64,000 nt of DNA from contig NZ_CP117709.1 in assembly GCF_028622875.1 (NCBI RefSeq), forward strand, positions 7,195,001 through 7,259,000. The letters are read 5' to 3'. Under the pieces are notes generated by a model, which saw nothing but the letters and a program-made list of their open reading frames with translations, was not told the DNA's origin and searched no databases. Made by a program: the position numbers and the translations under genes. Position 1 is the stretch's first letter. The number at the start of each line of letters is the position of its first letter. This document shows, piece after piece, positions 50,102-60,418 of the stretch. The stretch is from Streptomyces sp. MMBL 11-1. GTDB taxonomy: Bacteria > Actinomycetota > Actinomycetes > Streptomycetales > Streptomycetaceae.

Positions 50102-51244
50102 GTGCAACGGCAGATCTTCACCGAGGAGCACGACGCCTTCCGCGAGACCGTCCGGGCCTTCCTGGCCAAGGAGGTCCTCCCGTACTACGAGCAGTGGGAG
50201 CAGGACGGCATCGTCTCCCGTGACGCCTGGCTCGCCGCCGGACGCGCGGGGCTGCTGGGCCTCGCCGTCCCGCAGGAGTACGGAGGCGGCGGCAGCGACG
50301 ACTTCCGCTACAGCGCCGTCCTCGCCGAGGAGTTCACCCGGGCCGGGGCCCCCGGCCTCGCGATCGGCCTGCACAACGACATCATCGGCCCCTACCTCAC
50401 CGGCCTGGCCACCGACGAGCAGAAGCGCCGCTGGCTCCCCGGCTTCTGCTCCGGCGAGACCATCACGGCGATCGCGATGACCGAGCCCGGCGCCGGCTCC
50501 GACCTCCAGGCCATCCGCACCACCGCCGAGGACAGGGGCGACCACTGGCTGCTCAACGGCTCCAAGACCTTCATCTCCAACGGCATCCTCGCCGACCTGG
50601 TCGTCGTCGTCGCGAAGACCACCCCGGAGGGCGGGGCCAAGGGCCTGTCCCTCATCGTCGTCGAGCGCGGCGCCGAGGGCTTCGAGCGGGGCCGCAACCT
50701 CGACAAGATCGGCCAGAAGTCCCAGGACACCGCCGAACTGTTCTTCCACGACGTCCGCGTCCCCAAGGAGAACCTCCTCGGCGAACTCGACGGCGCGTTC
50801 GCCCACCTGATGACCAACCTGGCCCAGGAACGCATGGGCATAGCGGTCGCCGGGATCGCCGCCGCCGAACACCTGCTGGAGATCACCACCCAGTACGTCA
50901 AGGAGCGCGAGGCCTTCGGACGTCCGCTCTCCAAGCTCCAGCACATCCGCTTCGAGATCGCCGAGATGGCCACCGAGTGCGCCGTCACCCGGACCTTCCT
51001 CGACCGGTGCATCGTCGACCACTCCGACGGCGTCCTGGACGCCGTCCACGCCTCCATGGCCAAGTGGTGGGCCACCGAACTGCAGAAGCGCGTCGCCGAC
51101 CGCTGCCTCCAACTCCACGGCGGCTACGGCTACATGAGCGAGTACAAGGTTGCCAAGGCGTTCACCGACGGCCGGGTCCAGACCATCTACGGCGGCACCA
51201 CCGAGATCATGAAGGAGATCATCGGCCGCTCGCTGCTTGCCTGA
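50102..51244 (+). CDS. acyl-CoA dehydrogenase (long-chain/isovaleryl-like)
   Basis: A 380-aa FAD enzyme. QRQIFTEEHDAFRETVRAFLAKEVLPYYEQWEQDG opens the N-domain. AIAMTEPGAGSDLQAIRTTAED and WLLNGSKTFISNGILADLVVVVAKT form the flavin region. NLAQERMGIAVAGIAAAEHLLE carries Glu in the QER position used as catalytic base by long-chain enzymes. The later position reads IYGGTTEIMKEIIGRSL with Gly where medium-chain types have Glu, supporting the long-chain/isovaleryl class. GTG 50102 is preceded by GGAG that overlaps the end of the racemase gene. Confidence 0.94.
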   Translation: MQRQIFTEEHDAFRETVRAFLAKEVLPYYEQWEQDGIVSRDAWLAAGRAGLLGLAVPQEYGGGGSDDFRYSAVLAEEFTRAGAPGLAIGLHNDIIGPYLTGLATDEQKRRWLPGFCSGETITAIAMTEPGAGSDLQAIRTTAEDRGDHWLLNGSKTFISNGILADLVVVVAKTTPEGGAKGLSLIVVERGAEGFERGRNLDKIGQKSQDTAELFFHDVRVPKENLLGELDGAFAHLMTNLAQERMGIAVAGIAAAEHLLEITTQYVKEREAFGRPLSKLQHIRFEIAEMATECAVTRTFLDRCIVDHSDGVLDAVHASMAKWWATELQKRVADRCLQLHGGYGYMSEYKVAKAFTDGRVQTIYGGTTEIMKEIIGRSLLA

Positions 51245-51286
51245 GTCTCCGCTCCCCCTCTCCACCACCCTCGAAAGGCAGCTGTC

Positions 51287-52501
<1,215 letters not shown>

Positions 52502-52543
52502 CCGTCCCGCCCCGGCCCCTCTGCCTACGGAGAAGACACCGAC

Positions 52544-54715
52544 ATGACCGAGAGCACCACCATCCGCTGGGAACAGGACGACACCGGCGTCGTCACCCTG
52601 GTCCTCGACGACCCGAACCAGTCGGCCAACACGATGAACCAGGCCTTCAAGGACTCCATCGCGGCCGTCGCCGACCGCGCCGAGGCCGAGAAGGACACGA
52701 TCCGCGGCATCATCTACACCTCCGCCAAGAAGACCTTCTTCGCCGGCGGCGACCTCAAGGACATGATCAAGGTCGGCCCGGAGAACGCCCAGGACGCCTT
52801 CGACGCCGGCAACGCCATCAAGGCATCCCTCCGCCGCATCGAGACCCTCGGCAAGCCCGTCGTCGCCGCCATCAACGGCGCGGCCCTCGGCGGCGGTTAC
52901 GAGATCGCGCTAGCCTGCCACCACCGCGTCGCCCTCGACGCCCCCGGCTCCCGCATCGGCCTGCCCGAGGTCACCCTCGGCCTGCTCCCGGCGGGCGGCG
53001 GCGTCACCCGGACCGTACGCCTCATGGGCATCGCCGACGCCCTGCTCAAGGTGCTGCTCCAGGGCACCCAGTACACGCCCCGGCGCGCCCTGGAGAACGG
53101 CCTCGTCCACGAGGTCGCCGCCACCCGCGAGGAGATGATCGAGAAGGCCCGCGCCTTCATCGACGCGAACCCCGAGTCCCAGCAGCCCTGGGACGTCAAG
53201 GGCTACCGCATCCCCGGCGGCACCCCCTCCAACCCCAAGTTCGCCGCCAACCTCCCCGCCTTCCCGGCCAACCTGAAGAAGCAGCTCGGGGGCGCGCCCA
53301 TGCCCGCGCCCCGCAACATCCTCGCGGCGGCCGTCGAGGGCTCCCAGGTCGACTTCGACACCGCCCTGACCATCGAGGCCCGGTACTTCACCGAGCTGGT
53401 CACCGGCCAGGTCGCCAAGAACATGATCCAGGCGTTCTTCTTCGACCTCCAGGCCGTCAACTCAGGCGCCAACCGTCCCAAGGACATCCCCGAGCGGCCC
53501 GTCCGCAAGGTCGCCGTGCTCGGCGCCGGGATGATGGGCGCGGGCATCGCGTACTCCTGCGCCAAGGCCGGGATCGAGGTCGTCCTCAAGGACGTCTCCA
53601 CCGAGGCGGCCGCCAAGGGCAAGGCGTACAGCGAGAAGCTGCTCGCCAAGGCGCTGTCCCGGGGCCGTACGACCGAGGCGAAGCGCGACGAACTGCTGGC
53701 CCTGATCACCCCCACCGGCGACGCCGCCGACCTCGCGGGCTGCGACGCGGTGATCGAGGCCGTCTTCGAGGACACCGCCCTCAAGCACAAGGTGTTCCAG
53801 GAGATCCAGGACGTCATCGAGCCGGACGCGCTGCTCTGCTCCAACACCTCCACCCTCCCGATCACCGTCCTCGCCGAAGGCGTCTCGCGCCCCGTCGACT
53901 TCATCGGGCTGCACTTCTTCTCGCCCGTCGACAAGATGCCCCTCGTCGAGATCATCAAGGGCGAGCGCACCGGCGACGAGGCGCTCGCCCGCGCCTTCGA
54001 CCTGGTCCGCCGGATCAAGAAGACGCCGATCGTCGTCAACGACTCGCGCGGCTTCTTCACCTCGCGCGTCATCGGCCAGTTCATCAACGAGGGCGTCGCC
54101 ATGGTCGGCGAGGGCGTCGAGCCCGCTTCGATCGAGCAGGCCGCCGCCCAGTCGGGCTACCCGGCCAAGGTGCTTTCCCTGATGGACGAGCTGACCCTGA
54201 CCCTGCCGCGCAAGATCCGCGACGAGACGAAGCGCGCGGTTCAGGAGGCCGGCGGCAGCTGGCCCGGCCACCCCTCCGACGCGGTCATCGACCGCATGGT
54301 CGACGAGTTCGGCCGCCCGGGCCGCAGCGGGGGAGCGGGCTTCTACGACTACGACGAGGACGGCAGGAGGGCAGGCCTCTGGCCCGGACTGCGCGAGCAC
54401 TTCGCCAAGCCGGACGCCGATGTGCCCTTCGAGGACATGAAGGAGCGGATGCTCTTCTCCGAGGCCCTGGACAGCGTCCGCTGCCTGGAGGAGAACGTCC
54501 TGATCTCCGTCGCCGACGCCAACATCGGCTCCATCATGGGCATCGGCTTCCCGCCGTGGACCGGCGGCGTGCTCCAGTACATCAACGGGTACGAGGGCGG
54601 CCTGCCCGGCTTCGTGGCCCGCGCCCGGGAACTCGCCGAGCGGTACGGCGACCGGTTCCTGCCGCCCGCCCTGCTGGTGGAGAAGGCGCGGAAGGGCGAG
54701 ACCTTCCACGACTGA
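52544..54715 (+). CDS. fadB: fatty-acid oxidation complex alpha subunit (FadB)
   Basis: A 723-aa bifunctional enoyl-CoA hydratase / 3-hydroxyacyl-CoA dehydrogenase. The crotonase half has FFAGGDLKDM, AAINGAALGGGYEIALACHHRVA (oxyanion hole) and GLPEVTLGLLPAGGGVTRTVRLMG with the hydratase Glu. The dehydrogenase half starts with the NAD motif KVAVLGAGMMGAGIAYSCAKAG (~325), then CSNTSTLPIT and GLHFFSPVDKMPLVEII. Two C-terminal helical domains end GFPPWTGGVLQYINGYEGG. ATG 52544 follows GGAGAAG. Last gene of the operon, facing a MerR regulator. Confidence 0.96.
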   Translation: MTESTTIRWEQDDTGVVTLVLDDPNQSANTMNQAFKDSIAAVADRAEAEKDTIRGIIYTSAKKTFFAGGDLKDMIKVGPENAQDAFDAGNAIKASLRRIETLGKPVVAAINGAALGGGYEIALACHHRVALDAPGSRIGLPEVTLGLLPAGGGVTRTVRLMGIADALLKVLLQGTQYTPRRALENGLVHEVAATREEMIEKARAFIDANPESQQPWDVKGYRIPGGTPSNPKFAANLPAFPANLKKQLGGAPMPAPRNILAAAVEGSQVDFDTALTIEARYFTELVTGQVAKNMIQAFFFDLQAVNSGANRPKDIPERPVRKVAVLGAGMMGAGIAYSCAKAGIEVVLKDVSTEAAAKGKAYSEKLLAKALSRGRTTEAKRDELLALITPTGDAADLAGCDAVIEAVFEDTALKHKVFQEIQDVIEPDALLCSNTSTLPITVLAEGVSRPVDFIGLHFFSPVDKMPLVEIIKGERTGDEALARAFDLVRRIKKTPIVVNDSRGFFTSRVIGQFINEGVAMVGEGVEPASIEQAAAQSGYPAKVLSLMDELTLTLPRKIRDETKRAVQEAGGSWPGHPSDAVIDRMVDEFGRPGRSGGAGFYDYDEDGRRAGLWPGLREHFAKPDADVPFEDMKERMLFSEALDSVRCLEENVLISVADANIGSIMGIGFPPWTGGVLQYINGYEGGLPGFVARARELAERYGDRFLPPALLVEKARKGETFHD

Positions 54716-54726
54716 GGCGCCCGCGC

Positions 54727-54760
54727 GCCGCGTCCACCGTCACTCGGCGGTGAACGCGGC
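54727..54760. terminator. bidirectional terminator between fadB and merR
   Basis: GCCGCGT (54727-54733) and CACCG (54735-54739) pair with CGGTG (54748-54752) and ACGCGGC (54754-54760), one internal mismatch, 8-nt loop. The MerR stop codon lies in the loop. The hairpin serves both convergent genes. Confidence 0.75.
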
Positions 54761-55471
54761 CCGCAGCTCCTCCTTCAGCGAACGCTGAAACGCCGTCACC
54801 AGCGCCTGCACCACGATCGGTTGCATATCGGCGGACAGTGACTTCATCGCCGCCACATGCTCCGGGTCGCCCTCGCGCTCCCGGTAGGGGCTCCACACCT
54901 CGTCCCGGAACAGCCGGGTCATCTCCTGGGCGGCCGAGCGGGTGTGCTCCAGCAGAACGGTCCGCGCCGCCAGGATCGTCTCGTGCGCGATCGGCACGTC
55001 CAGCAGCTCCACCCCGAGCCGCAGCAGCCCCAGATCCACCCGGTGGTGCCCGCCGGGCTCCTGCGGACGGACCAGCACCCCCATCGCCGCCAGCCGCTCC
55101 ACGTCCGGCTCCGACAGTGCCCGCCCGGCGCGCCGCTCCAGCTCGGCCCGGGAGAGGTCCTCGGTCCGGTCCGGCGCCCAGGAGGCGACCAGCGCCCGGT
55201 GGATCGCCAGATCGTGGGCGCTCAGGTCGGGCGGCAGCTGTTCCAGATAGCGTTCGATCGCCGCGAGCGTCATGCCCTGCTGCTGGAGCTCCTCGATCAG
55301 CGCGAGCCGCGAGAGATGGTCGGGCCCGTAGTGCCCGACCCGGCGGGGGCCGATGACCGGGGGCGGCAGCAGGCCCCGGGTGCTGTAGAACCGCACGGTG
55401 CGCACGGTCACCCCGGCGCGCGCCGCCAGCTCGTCCACCGTGAGTGTCGGCCCGTCGGTCCCCGTCGCCAT
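54740..55471 (-). CDS. MerR-family transcriptional regulator
   Basis: A 243-aa regulator with an N-terminal MerR winged HTH (LTVDELAARAGVTVRTVRFYSTRGLLPPPVIGPRRVGHYGPDHLSRLALIEELQQQGMTLAAIERYLEQLP, residues ~10-80). The ~160-residue C-terminal helical domain has no clustered cysteines, so a small organic or acyl ligand is more likely than a metal. GGGGAG precedes ATG 55471. It is convergent with fadB, and its own upstream region carries GACAG-N5-CTGTC, consistent with autoregulation. It may regulate the adjacent beta-oxidation operon (inference). Confidence 0.9.
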   Translation of the reverse strand: MATGTDGPTLTVDELAARAGVTVRTVRFYSTRGLLPPPVIGPRRVGHYGPDHLSRLALIEELQQQGMTLAAIERYLEQLPPDLSAHDLAIHRALVASWAPDRTEDLSRAELERRAGRALSEPDVERLAAMGVLVRPQEPGGHHRVDLGLLRLGVELLDVPIAHETILAARTVLLEHTRSAAQEMTRLFRDEVWSPYREREGDPEHVAAMKSLSADMQPIVVQALVTAFQRSLKEELRAAFTAE

Positions 55472-55502
55472 CTCTGCTCCCCGCCGTCGAACCCTCGTAT
55501 CG

Positions 55503-55517
55503 GACAGTGCCGCTGTC
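55503..55517. promoter_or_regulatory. candidate MerR operator
   Basis: Perfect GACAG-N5-CTGTC inverted repeat just upstream of the MerR gene; on the minus strand TACGAG follows after about 4 nt as a possible -10 box, so the operator would lie in the spacer as in other MerR promoters. Confidence 0.45.
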
Positions 55518-55815
55518 TCACCATTACTGTGAAAGTCTCCGGCACCATCGCCCCGCCGTCCACCCCGGGCCCGCCCCGGACCCCGCCGCCGGGGTCCTTC
55601 CGCGAGCGAGGGACCAGGGGCGGAAGGAGACGGGCAGCGCCGCGTCGCGTACGGCGGGACGCGCCTCCCGCGCCGCCGAGGCGCGTCGGAACGGCTGACC
55701 GCCCGCCGTTCCGTCGGACGACGACGGAGAGGTCCTCGCCCTTCACCGGGGAGCCGCCGGGGGAGCCGCCGGGGTGACCTCCCGTTCGTGAACGCCGGTC
55801 GTGGCGGACCGGACC

Positions 55816-55850
55816 GGGGCGGGCCGGGGCGGGCCGGGGCGGGACGGGCC
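55816..55850. repeat. G-rich decamer repeat (possible G-quadruplex)
   Basis: GGGGCGGGCC repeated at 55816-55825 and 55826-55835, then the variant GGGGCGGGAC and GGGCC. Strongly strand-asymmetric G runs. Confidence 0.6.
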
Positions 55851-56019
55851 ATTTCGGGCGCTCCGGCCCCCGTTCGCCATGCCGTCGTCACGGACGGCCG
55901 TACGGACAGTGGTGATCACCCCCTGTCGCCCAGGAGTTCGCCGGGGTAACGTCCGCACATCGCCGACAGCCGGACGGGCGTCACGGCGCCCGCCCCCACC
56001 CCTCCGGAGGCAGCCGCTG

Positions 56020-57405
56020 ATGACCCCCCGCATCGCTCGCGCGCTGCGCATGCTCAGCCCGCAGCCGTGGCTCGCGCCGGTCGCCGACCCCGCCCGGCGG
56101 CAGTCCGTGCCCCCGCGGCCCGGGGCGAAAGCGATGCGCCGGACGGCCGTGGCGGCGACGCTCGCCGGGCTGGCCCTCCCGTTCGCCATCGCGCCGGCCG
56201 AGGCCGCCCACCGTCCGCCGCGCACCGGGTTCGAGACGAGCGAGGGGGCCCGCTGGACCGGCGAGGCGGAGGAGCGGTCCTTCCTCGCCGCGGTGGACCG
56301 GGGGAGCGACCGGGTCTTCGTGGACCGCGTCGGCACGACCGTTCAGGGTCGGCCCCTGCGGCTCGTACGCGTCGGACAGGAGCGCCCCGGGGCCACCACG
56401 GTGCTTCTGATCTGCAGCCAGCACGGGGACGAGCCCGCCGGGCGCGAGGCCTGTCTGACCACCATCCGGGACCTCGCGTTCGCCGAGGACCGGGCGACCC
56501 GCGCCTTCCTGGCCCGTACGACGTTGCTGGTGCTGCCCACGGCCAACCCCGACGGACGCGCCGCCGACACCCGAGGCAACGCCGACGGGGTCGACGTCAA
56601 CCGCGACCACATCGCCCTGAAGACCGCCGAGGCGCGAGCCGTCGCCACCGTCGTACGCGACGAACGGCCCCAGGTGATCTACGACTTGCACGAGTACGGC
56701 GCGACCCCGCCGTACTACGACAAGGACCTGTTCGCGCTGTGGCCGCGCAACCTCAACGTCGACGACCGGGTCCACGACGTCGCGCGCACCCTCTCCGAGC
56801 GCTACGTCCGCCCCGCCGCGACGGCGGGCGGCTACAGCAACGGCCACTACGACATCTGGACCGACCCGGCCACCGGGGAGCCCGTCAAGCAGGTCGCCGG
56901 CGACGGCCAGGAACGCATCCTGCGCAACACCTCGGGCCTCAAACACGCCGTCGGGCTGCTCATCGAGTCCCGGGTCGACGCGCTGAGCGACGCGGAGAAG
57001 GCGGATCAGGCGCTCAACCACCGGCGCAGGGTCCACTCCCAGCGGACCGCGCTCGGCGGTCTCTTCGCCTTCACCGACGAGCAGCGCGCCCGGCTCCGGA
57101 CGGCCACCGCCCTCTCGCGCCTGACCGGCCTCGCCGACCGGGGCCCGGTGTACCTCGGCGGCGCCGACAACGACCCGGCCGAGCCCGCCGAGACCCTCGC
57201 CGACCCACCGTGCGGCTACTGGCTGGGCGGGGCCCAATACGCGGCGGTCAAGGGCGAGCTGGCCCTGCACGGCGTCACGGCCCGCCCGGAGGGAGATGGC
57301 GCGTTCGTGCCCATGCGTCAGTCGGCTCGACGCCTGATTCCGCTGCTCCTCGATCCGCGGGCGACCTATCACCTCGCAAACGGTCGAGCCAGAACGGCTT
57401 GTTGA
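56020..57405 (+). CDS. secreted M14-family zinc carboxypeptidase
   Basis: A 461-aa exported metallopeptidase. A signal-like region around 38-62 ([25 protein letters not shown]) means the true start could be the internal ATG near 56134, but GGAGG 10 nt before ATG 56020 supports the longer form. The M14 zinc site is visible as [16 protein letters not shown] (His and Glu, ~128-141) with the distal His in [32 protein letters not shown] is the conserved substrate Arg/Asn region, and [12 protein letters not shown] supplies the general-base Glu. It cleaves C-terminal residues or peptidoglycan peptides; substrate unknown. Confidence 0.9.
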   Translation: MTPRIARALRMLSPQPWLAPVADPARRQSVPPRPGAKAMRRTAVAATLAGLALPFAIAPAEAAHRPPRTGFETSEGARWTGEAEERSFLAAVDRGSDRVFVDRVGTTVQGRPLRLVRVGQERPGATTVLLICSQHGDEPAGREACLTTIRDLAFAEDRATRAFLARTTLLVLPTANPDGRAADTRGNADGVDVNRDHIALKTAEARAVATVVRDERPQVIYDLHEYGATPPYYDKDLFALWPRNLNVDDRVHDVARTLSERYVRPAATAGGYSNGHYDIWTDPATGEPVKQVAGDGQERILRNTSGLKHAVGLLIESRVDALSDAEKADQALNHRRRVHSQRTALGGLFAFTDEQRARLRTATALSRLTGLADRGPVYLGGADNDPAEPAETLADPPCGYWLGGAQYAAVKGELALHGVTARPEGDGAFVPMRQSARRLIPLLLDPRATYHLANGRARTAC

Positions 57406-57478
57406 TTCCTTGAGATTCCGGGCAGGTGTGGTACTGCCTACGGACAGCCTCAATCAGACTCGGTGAAAGGTGCCACTT

Positions 57479-59245
57479 GTGCCCCAGGACGACCGGACAA
57501 CGGACGGGAGGGAAGGGCTGCCGGTCACGGCGGACCTTCCCCCCGATCCGGTCAGCACCAGAACCCCGACCACCGACCGGGTGGTGTTCGGCGTCGCGGC
57601 GGTCCTCACGCTTGCCTTCGTCGTCTGGGGCGCGACCGCCACCGACTCCCTGGAGAGCGTCTCCGGCAAACTGCTCGAGGGGCTGATCCACAACGGCGGC
57701 TGGGCCTTCATACTGGCCGCGTCGGCCTTCGTCATCTTCGCCCTGTGGCTGGCCGTCAGCCGGTACGGAAGGATCTGCCTCGGCCAGGAGGGCGAGAAGC
57801 CGGAGTTCCGGACCATCTCCTGGATCGCGATGATGTTCAGCGCCGGCATGGGCATCGGGCTGATGTTCTGGGGCGTGGCCGAGCCCCTCGCCCACTTCCG
57901 GACCCCGCCGCCCGGCACCGACCCCGCCGATTCGGCCGAGGCCATGCAGACGGCGATGGCCACCACGCTCTTCCACTGGACGCTGCACCCCTGGGCCATC
58001 TACGCCGTGGTCGGGCTCGCCATCGCCTACAGCGCCTACCGGATGCGCAGGCGGCAGACGATCAGCGCGGTCTTCGAACCGCTGATCGGCAAGCGCCACG
58101 CCTACGGCGGCGTCGGCCGCGTCATCGACATCCTGGCCATCTTCGCCACCCTGTTCGGCTCCGCGGCCTCCCTGGGCCTCGGCGCGCTCCAGATCGGCAG
58201 CGGCATCCAGGAACTGGACTGGCTGGAGAAGGCGGGCACCGGACTTCTCGTCATGGTCATCGCCGTGCTGACCGTCGCCTTCGTCGCCTCCGCGGTCTCC
58301 GGCGTCGAGAAGGGCATCCAGTGGCTGTCCAACATCAACATGGTGCTGGCTCTCCTTCTCATCGTGTTCGTCTTCATCGCCGGCCCCACGATCTTCGTAC
58401 TCGACCTGGTGCCCACCTCCCTCGGCGCGTACATCACCGACCTGGGGCAGCTCGTCGGCCGCACCGAGGCGACCGGCGGCGGTGACGTCGCCGACTGGCT
58501 CGGCGGCTGGACCGTCTTCTACTGGGCCTGGTGGATCTCCTGGACGCCCTTCGTCGGCATGTTCATCGCCAGGATCAGCCGCGGCCGCACGATCCGTCAG
58601 TTCGTCGGCGGCGTCATCCTGGTGCCCAGCACCGTCAGCCTGATCTGGTTCGCCGTCTTCGGCGGCTCGGCCATGAAGCTGGACGAGGCCGGGAAGCTCA
58701 CCGGCGCCGACACCCCGGAGGCGCAGCTGTTCGGCGTCCTCCAGGAGTTCCCGATCGCCACGCTCACGAGCATTCTGGTGATGGTCCTGGTCGGCATCTT
58801 CTTCGTCTCCGGAGCCGATGCCGCCTCCATCGTCATGGGCACCCTCTCGCAGCGGGGCGTCCTCGAACCGGGTAAGTGGGTCGTCGTCTTCTGGGGCGTA
58901 GTGACCGGGGCCGTGGCCGCGATCATGCTCCTCATCGGCGACGGGAAGGACGACGCGCTCGCAGGGCTCCAGAACCTCACCATCCTGGTCGCCGCCCCCT
59001 TCACCGTGGTGATGATCGGGATGTGCGTGGCCCTGATGCGGGATCTGCGCAAGGACCCGCAGATCGTCCGCCAGGAGTTCGGCGTGGAGGCGGTCGAGTC
59101 CGCGGTGATCGAGGGGCACGCCAAGTACGACGGCGACTTCGAGATCCGCATCGGCCCCGGGGCCACCACCGTCACGGACGAGCGCCCCAAGCCGGGTCCC
59201 ACCGGTTCGGGCTCCACGGCCACGGAGAAGCGCCTCTCCGACTGA
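57479..59245 (+). CDS. BCCT-family betaine/choline transporter
   Basis: A 588-aa transporter with twelve predicted spans. The sodium-coupling motif MFSAGMGIGLMFWGVAEPL in span 3 and the BCCT signature TVFYWAWWISWTPFVGMFIARISRGRTIRQF in span 8 are complete; the GMGIGL form points to sodium-driven betaine-like uptake, as in BetP/OpuD. The cytosolic C-terminal ~55 residues (after RDLRKDPQIVRQEFG) may sense osmotic state. GTG 57479 is preferred over GTG 57470 because GAAAGG is correctly spaced only for the former. Probably used for osmoprotection. May be co-transcribed with the carboxypeptidase 73 bp upstream. Confidence 0.93.
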   Translation: MPQDDRTTDGREGLPVTADLPPDPVSTRTPTTDRVVFGVAAVLTLAFVVWGATATDSLESVSGKLLEGLIHNGGWAFILAASAFVIFALWLAVSRYGRICLGQEGEKPEFRTISWIAMMFSAGMGIGLMFWGVAEPLAHFRTPPPGTDPADSAEAMQTAMATTLFHWTLHPWAIYAVVGLAIAYSAYRMRRRQTISAVFEPLIGKRHAYGGVGRVIDILAIFATLFGSAASLGLGALQIGSGIQELDWLEKAGTGLLVMVIAVLTVAFVASAVSGVEKGIQWLSNINMVLALLLIVFVFIAGPTIFVLDLVPTSLGAYITDLGQLVGRTEATGGGDVADWLGGWTVFYWAWWISWTPFVGMFIARISRGRTIRQFVGGVILVPSTVSLIWFAVFGGSAMKLDEAGKLTGADTPEAQLFGVLQEFPIATLTSILVMVLVGIFFVSGADAASIVMGTLSQRGVLEPGKWVVVFWGVVTGAVAAIMLLIGDGKDDALAGLQNLTILVAAPFTVVMIGMCVALMRDLRKDPQIVRQEFGVEAVESAVIEGHAKYDGDFEIRIGPGATTVTDERPKPGPTGSGSTATEKRLSD

Positions 59246-59266
59246 CCGGGCAACCGCCCGCCCGTA

Positions 59267-59303
59267 CCGGAGCCCGCGACCGCCGACCGGCCGCGGGCTC
59301 CGG
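59267..59303 (+). terminator. terminator after the BCCT gene
   Basis: Perfect 12-bp stem CCGGAGCCCGCG (59267-59278) with CGCGGGCTCCGG (59292-59303), 13-nt loop, 21 nt after the stop codon. Confidence 0.8.
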
Positions 59304-59318
59304 CACGTCGTGTCCCAT

Positions 59319-59403
59319 GTGACCGTGGCCTGGGGGTGCGCCCGGGCCCCGGTCAGCCCACCAGCGCCGCCGCCGCCCGCGCACACCCCCAGGCCACGGT
59401 CAC
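59319..59403. repeat. 20-bp perfect inverted repeat over a gene end
   Basis: GTGACCGTGGCCTGGGGGTG (59319-59338) is the exact reverse complement of 59384-59403, which encodes VTVAWGC near the C-terminus of the oxidase. The non-coding arm reads VTVAWGCARA in the opposite direction. The 45-nt loop holds the last codons and the stop of the oxidase. Confidence 0.8.
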
Positions 59404-60294
59404 GCCCGCGCCACCGTGCCCGTAGTTGTGCACCAGCAGACCGCCGCCCGGCAGCGTCTGTGCCTCGATCCGCACCCCGGCATCCCGCGCCGGCCGCAGC
59501 CCCACCCGGTGCCCGAGCACCCGGGCTCCGGCGATCTCCGGCCGGATCCGCGCACACCGCGCCACGATCTCCCGCGCCGTCTCCCGGTCGGGCTCGGTAC
59601 GCGGATCGTCCGCCTCGGCCGTACCGCCCAGCACCAGGCGGCCCGGCTGCGGGAAGAAGTACGTCGTCGCGGCCGACGCCGGATCCGCCTCGGTGTACCA
59701 CTCCTCGATCCCCGGGTTCTCCACCGCGACCAGCTGCCCCCGCACCGGCCGCACCCCGGCGTCGGGCACCAGCGCGCGCGCCCCGAGCCCCGTGCAGTTC
59801 ACCACCACCGGGCTCCGCTCCGCCGCCTCGGCGAGCCCCGTCACCGCCCGCCGCTCCACCGTGCCGCCCGCGGCCGCGAGCCGTCGCTCCAGCCACGCCA
59901 GATGGACGGGCATGTCCAGCAGCGGCAGCGTCACCCGCAGACCTTCGGGCACCTCCACCGCGTCCTTCAGCCCGGCCGACCAGTCGCCCAGCGCCGCGAG
60001 CCGCTCCCCGGCGTGCAGCCCCGCCACCCGCCGTACGCCGGTCTCCTCCGGGGCGCCCGACAGCCCCTCGTAGACCGCCAGCGTCGCCAGCGACCAGTCG
60101 CCCACCCGCTCCGCCGGTTCGATCCGGTACGGCCACCACAGGGCGCCCGCCACCGCCGACGTCGTCGCTCCGGCCGGATCGCGCGACCAGACCCGCACGC
60201 GCAGCCCACGCTCCGCCAGCGTCACGGCGGTGGTCAGCCCGATGACCCCGCCGCCCACCACGGTCACATCCGCCCTCACGGTCACGTCCCCCAT
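59353..60294 (-). CDS. D-amino-acid-oxidase-like FAD enzyme
   Basis: A 313-aa FAD-dependent oxidoreductase. Dinucleotide-binding VTVVGGGVIGLTTAVTLAERG near residue 11. VVNCTGLGARALVPD and PVRGQLVAVENPG, then YFFPQPGRLVLGGTAE and RPARDAGVRIEAQ follow in DAO order. The C-terminus LVHNYGHGGAGVTVAWGCARA is diagnostic of D-amino-acid oxidase/DASPO-type enzymes. It oxidises D-amino acids to keto acids with H2O2. ATG 60294 is preceded by CAGGAG 8 nt upstream. The gene end lies within a long inverted repeat; convergent with the BCCT gene. Confidence 0.9.
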   Translation of the reverse strand: MGDVTVRADVTVVGGGVIGLTTAVTLAERGLRVRVWSRDPAGATTSAVAGALWWPYRIEPAERVGDWSLATLAVYEGLSGAPEETGVRRVAGLHAGERLAALGDWSAGLKDAVEVPEGLRVTLPLLDMPVHLAWLERRLAAAGGTVERRAVTGLAEAAERSPVVVNCTGLGARALVPDAGVRPVRGQLVAVENPGIEEWYTEADPASAATTYFFPQPGRLVLGGTAEADDPRTEPDRETAREIVARCARIRPEIAGARVLGHRVGLRPARDAGVRIEAQTLPGGGLLVHNYGHGGAGVTVAWGCARAAAALVG

Positions 60295-60418
60295 CACGGT
60301 CACTCCTGTCACATCGGTGCACCCGGTCGCTGCGTGGACGCTAACGGACACCGGAAACCGGAGGCCAGGGGTACAGGGCGCTGGGCACGGAGCGCCGGCG
60401 ATTAGGATCGGCACCCTG

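Larger units (their letters stand above)
55472..56019. other. 548-bp intergenic region with operator and G-rich repeat
   Basis: No supported gene. GACAG-N5-CTGTC (55503-55517) lies 32-46 bp before the MerR start. A block of GGGGCGGGCC-type 10-mers (55816-55850) contains seven runs of three or more G, able to form a G-quadruplex. GGTGATCACC, a 10-bp palindrome, is at 55911-55920. The last 100 bp should hold the promoter of the carboxypeptidase gene. Confidence 0.65.

Noticed and set aside
59310..60245. Plus-strand frame beginning MSHVTVAWGCARAP
   Set aside because: It begins in the mirror arm of the inverted repeat and then runs antisense to the oxidase as Pro/Ala/Arg-rich sequence; it is not a real gene.
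57275..60322. A 1015-residue open frame on the minus strand
   Set aside because: It runs antisense to the carboxypeptidase, BCCT and into the oxidase gene, is low-complexity Arg/Gly/Asp-rich, and arises from high-GC codon bias.
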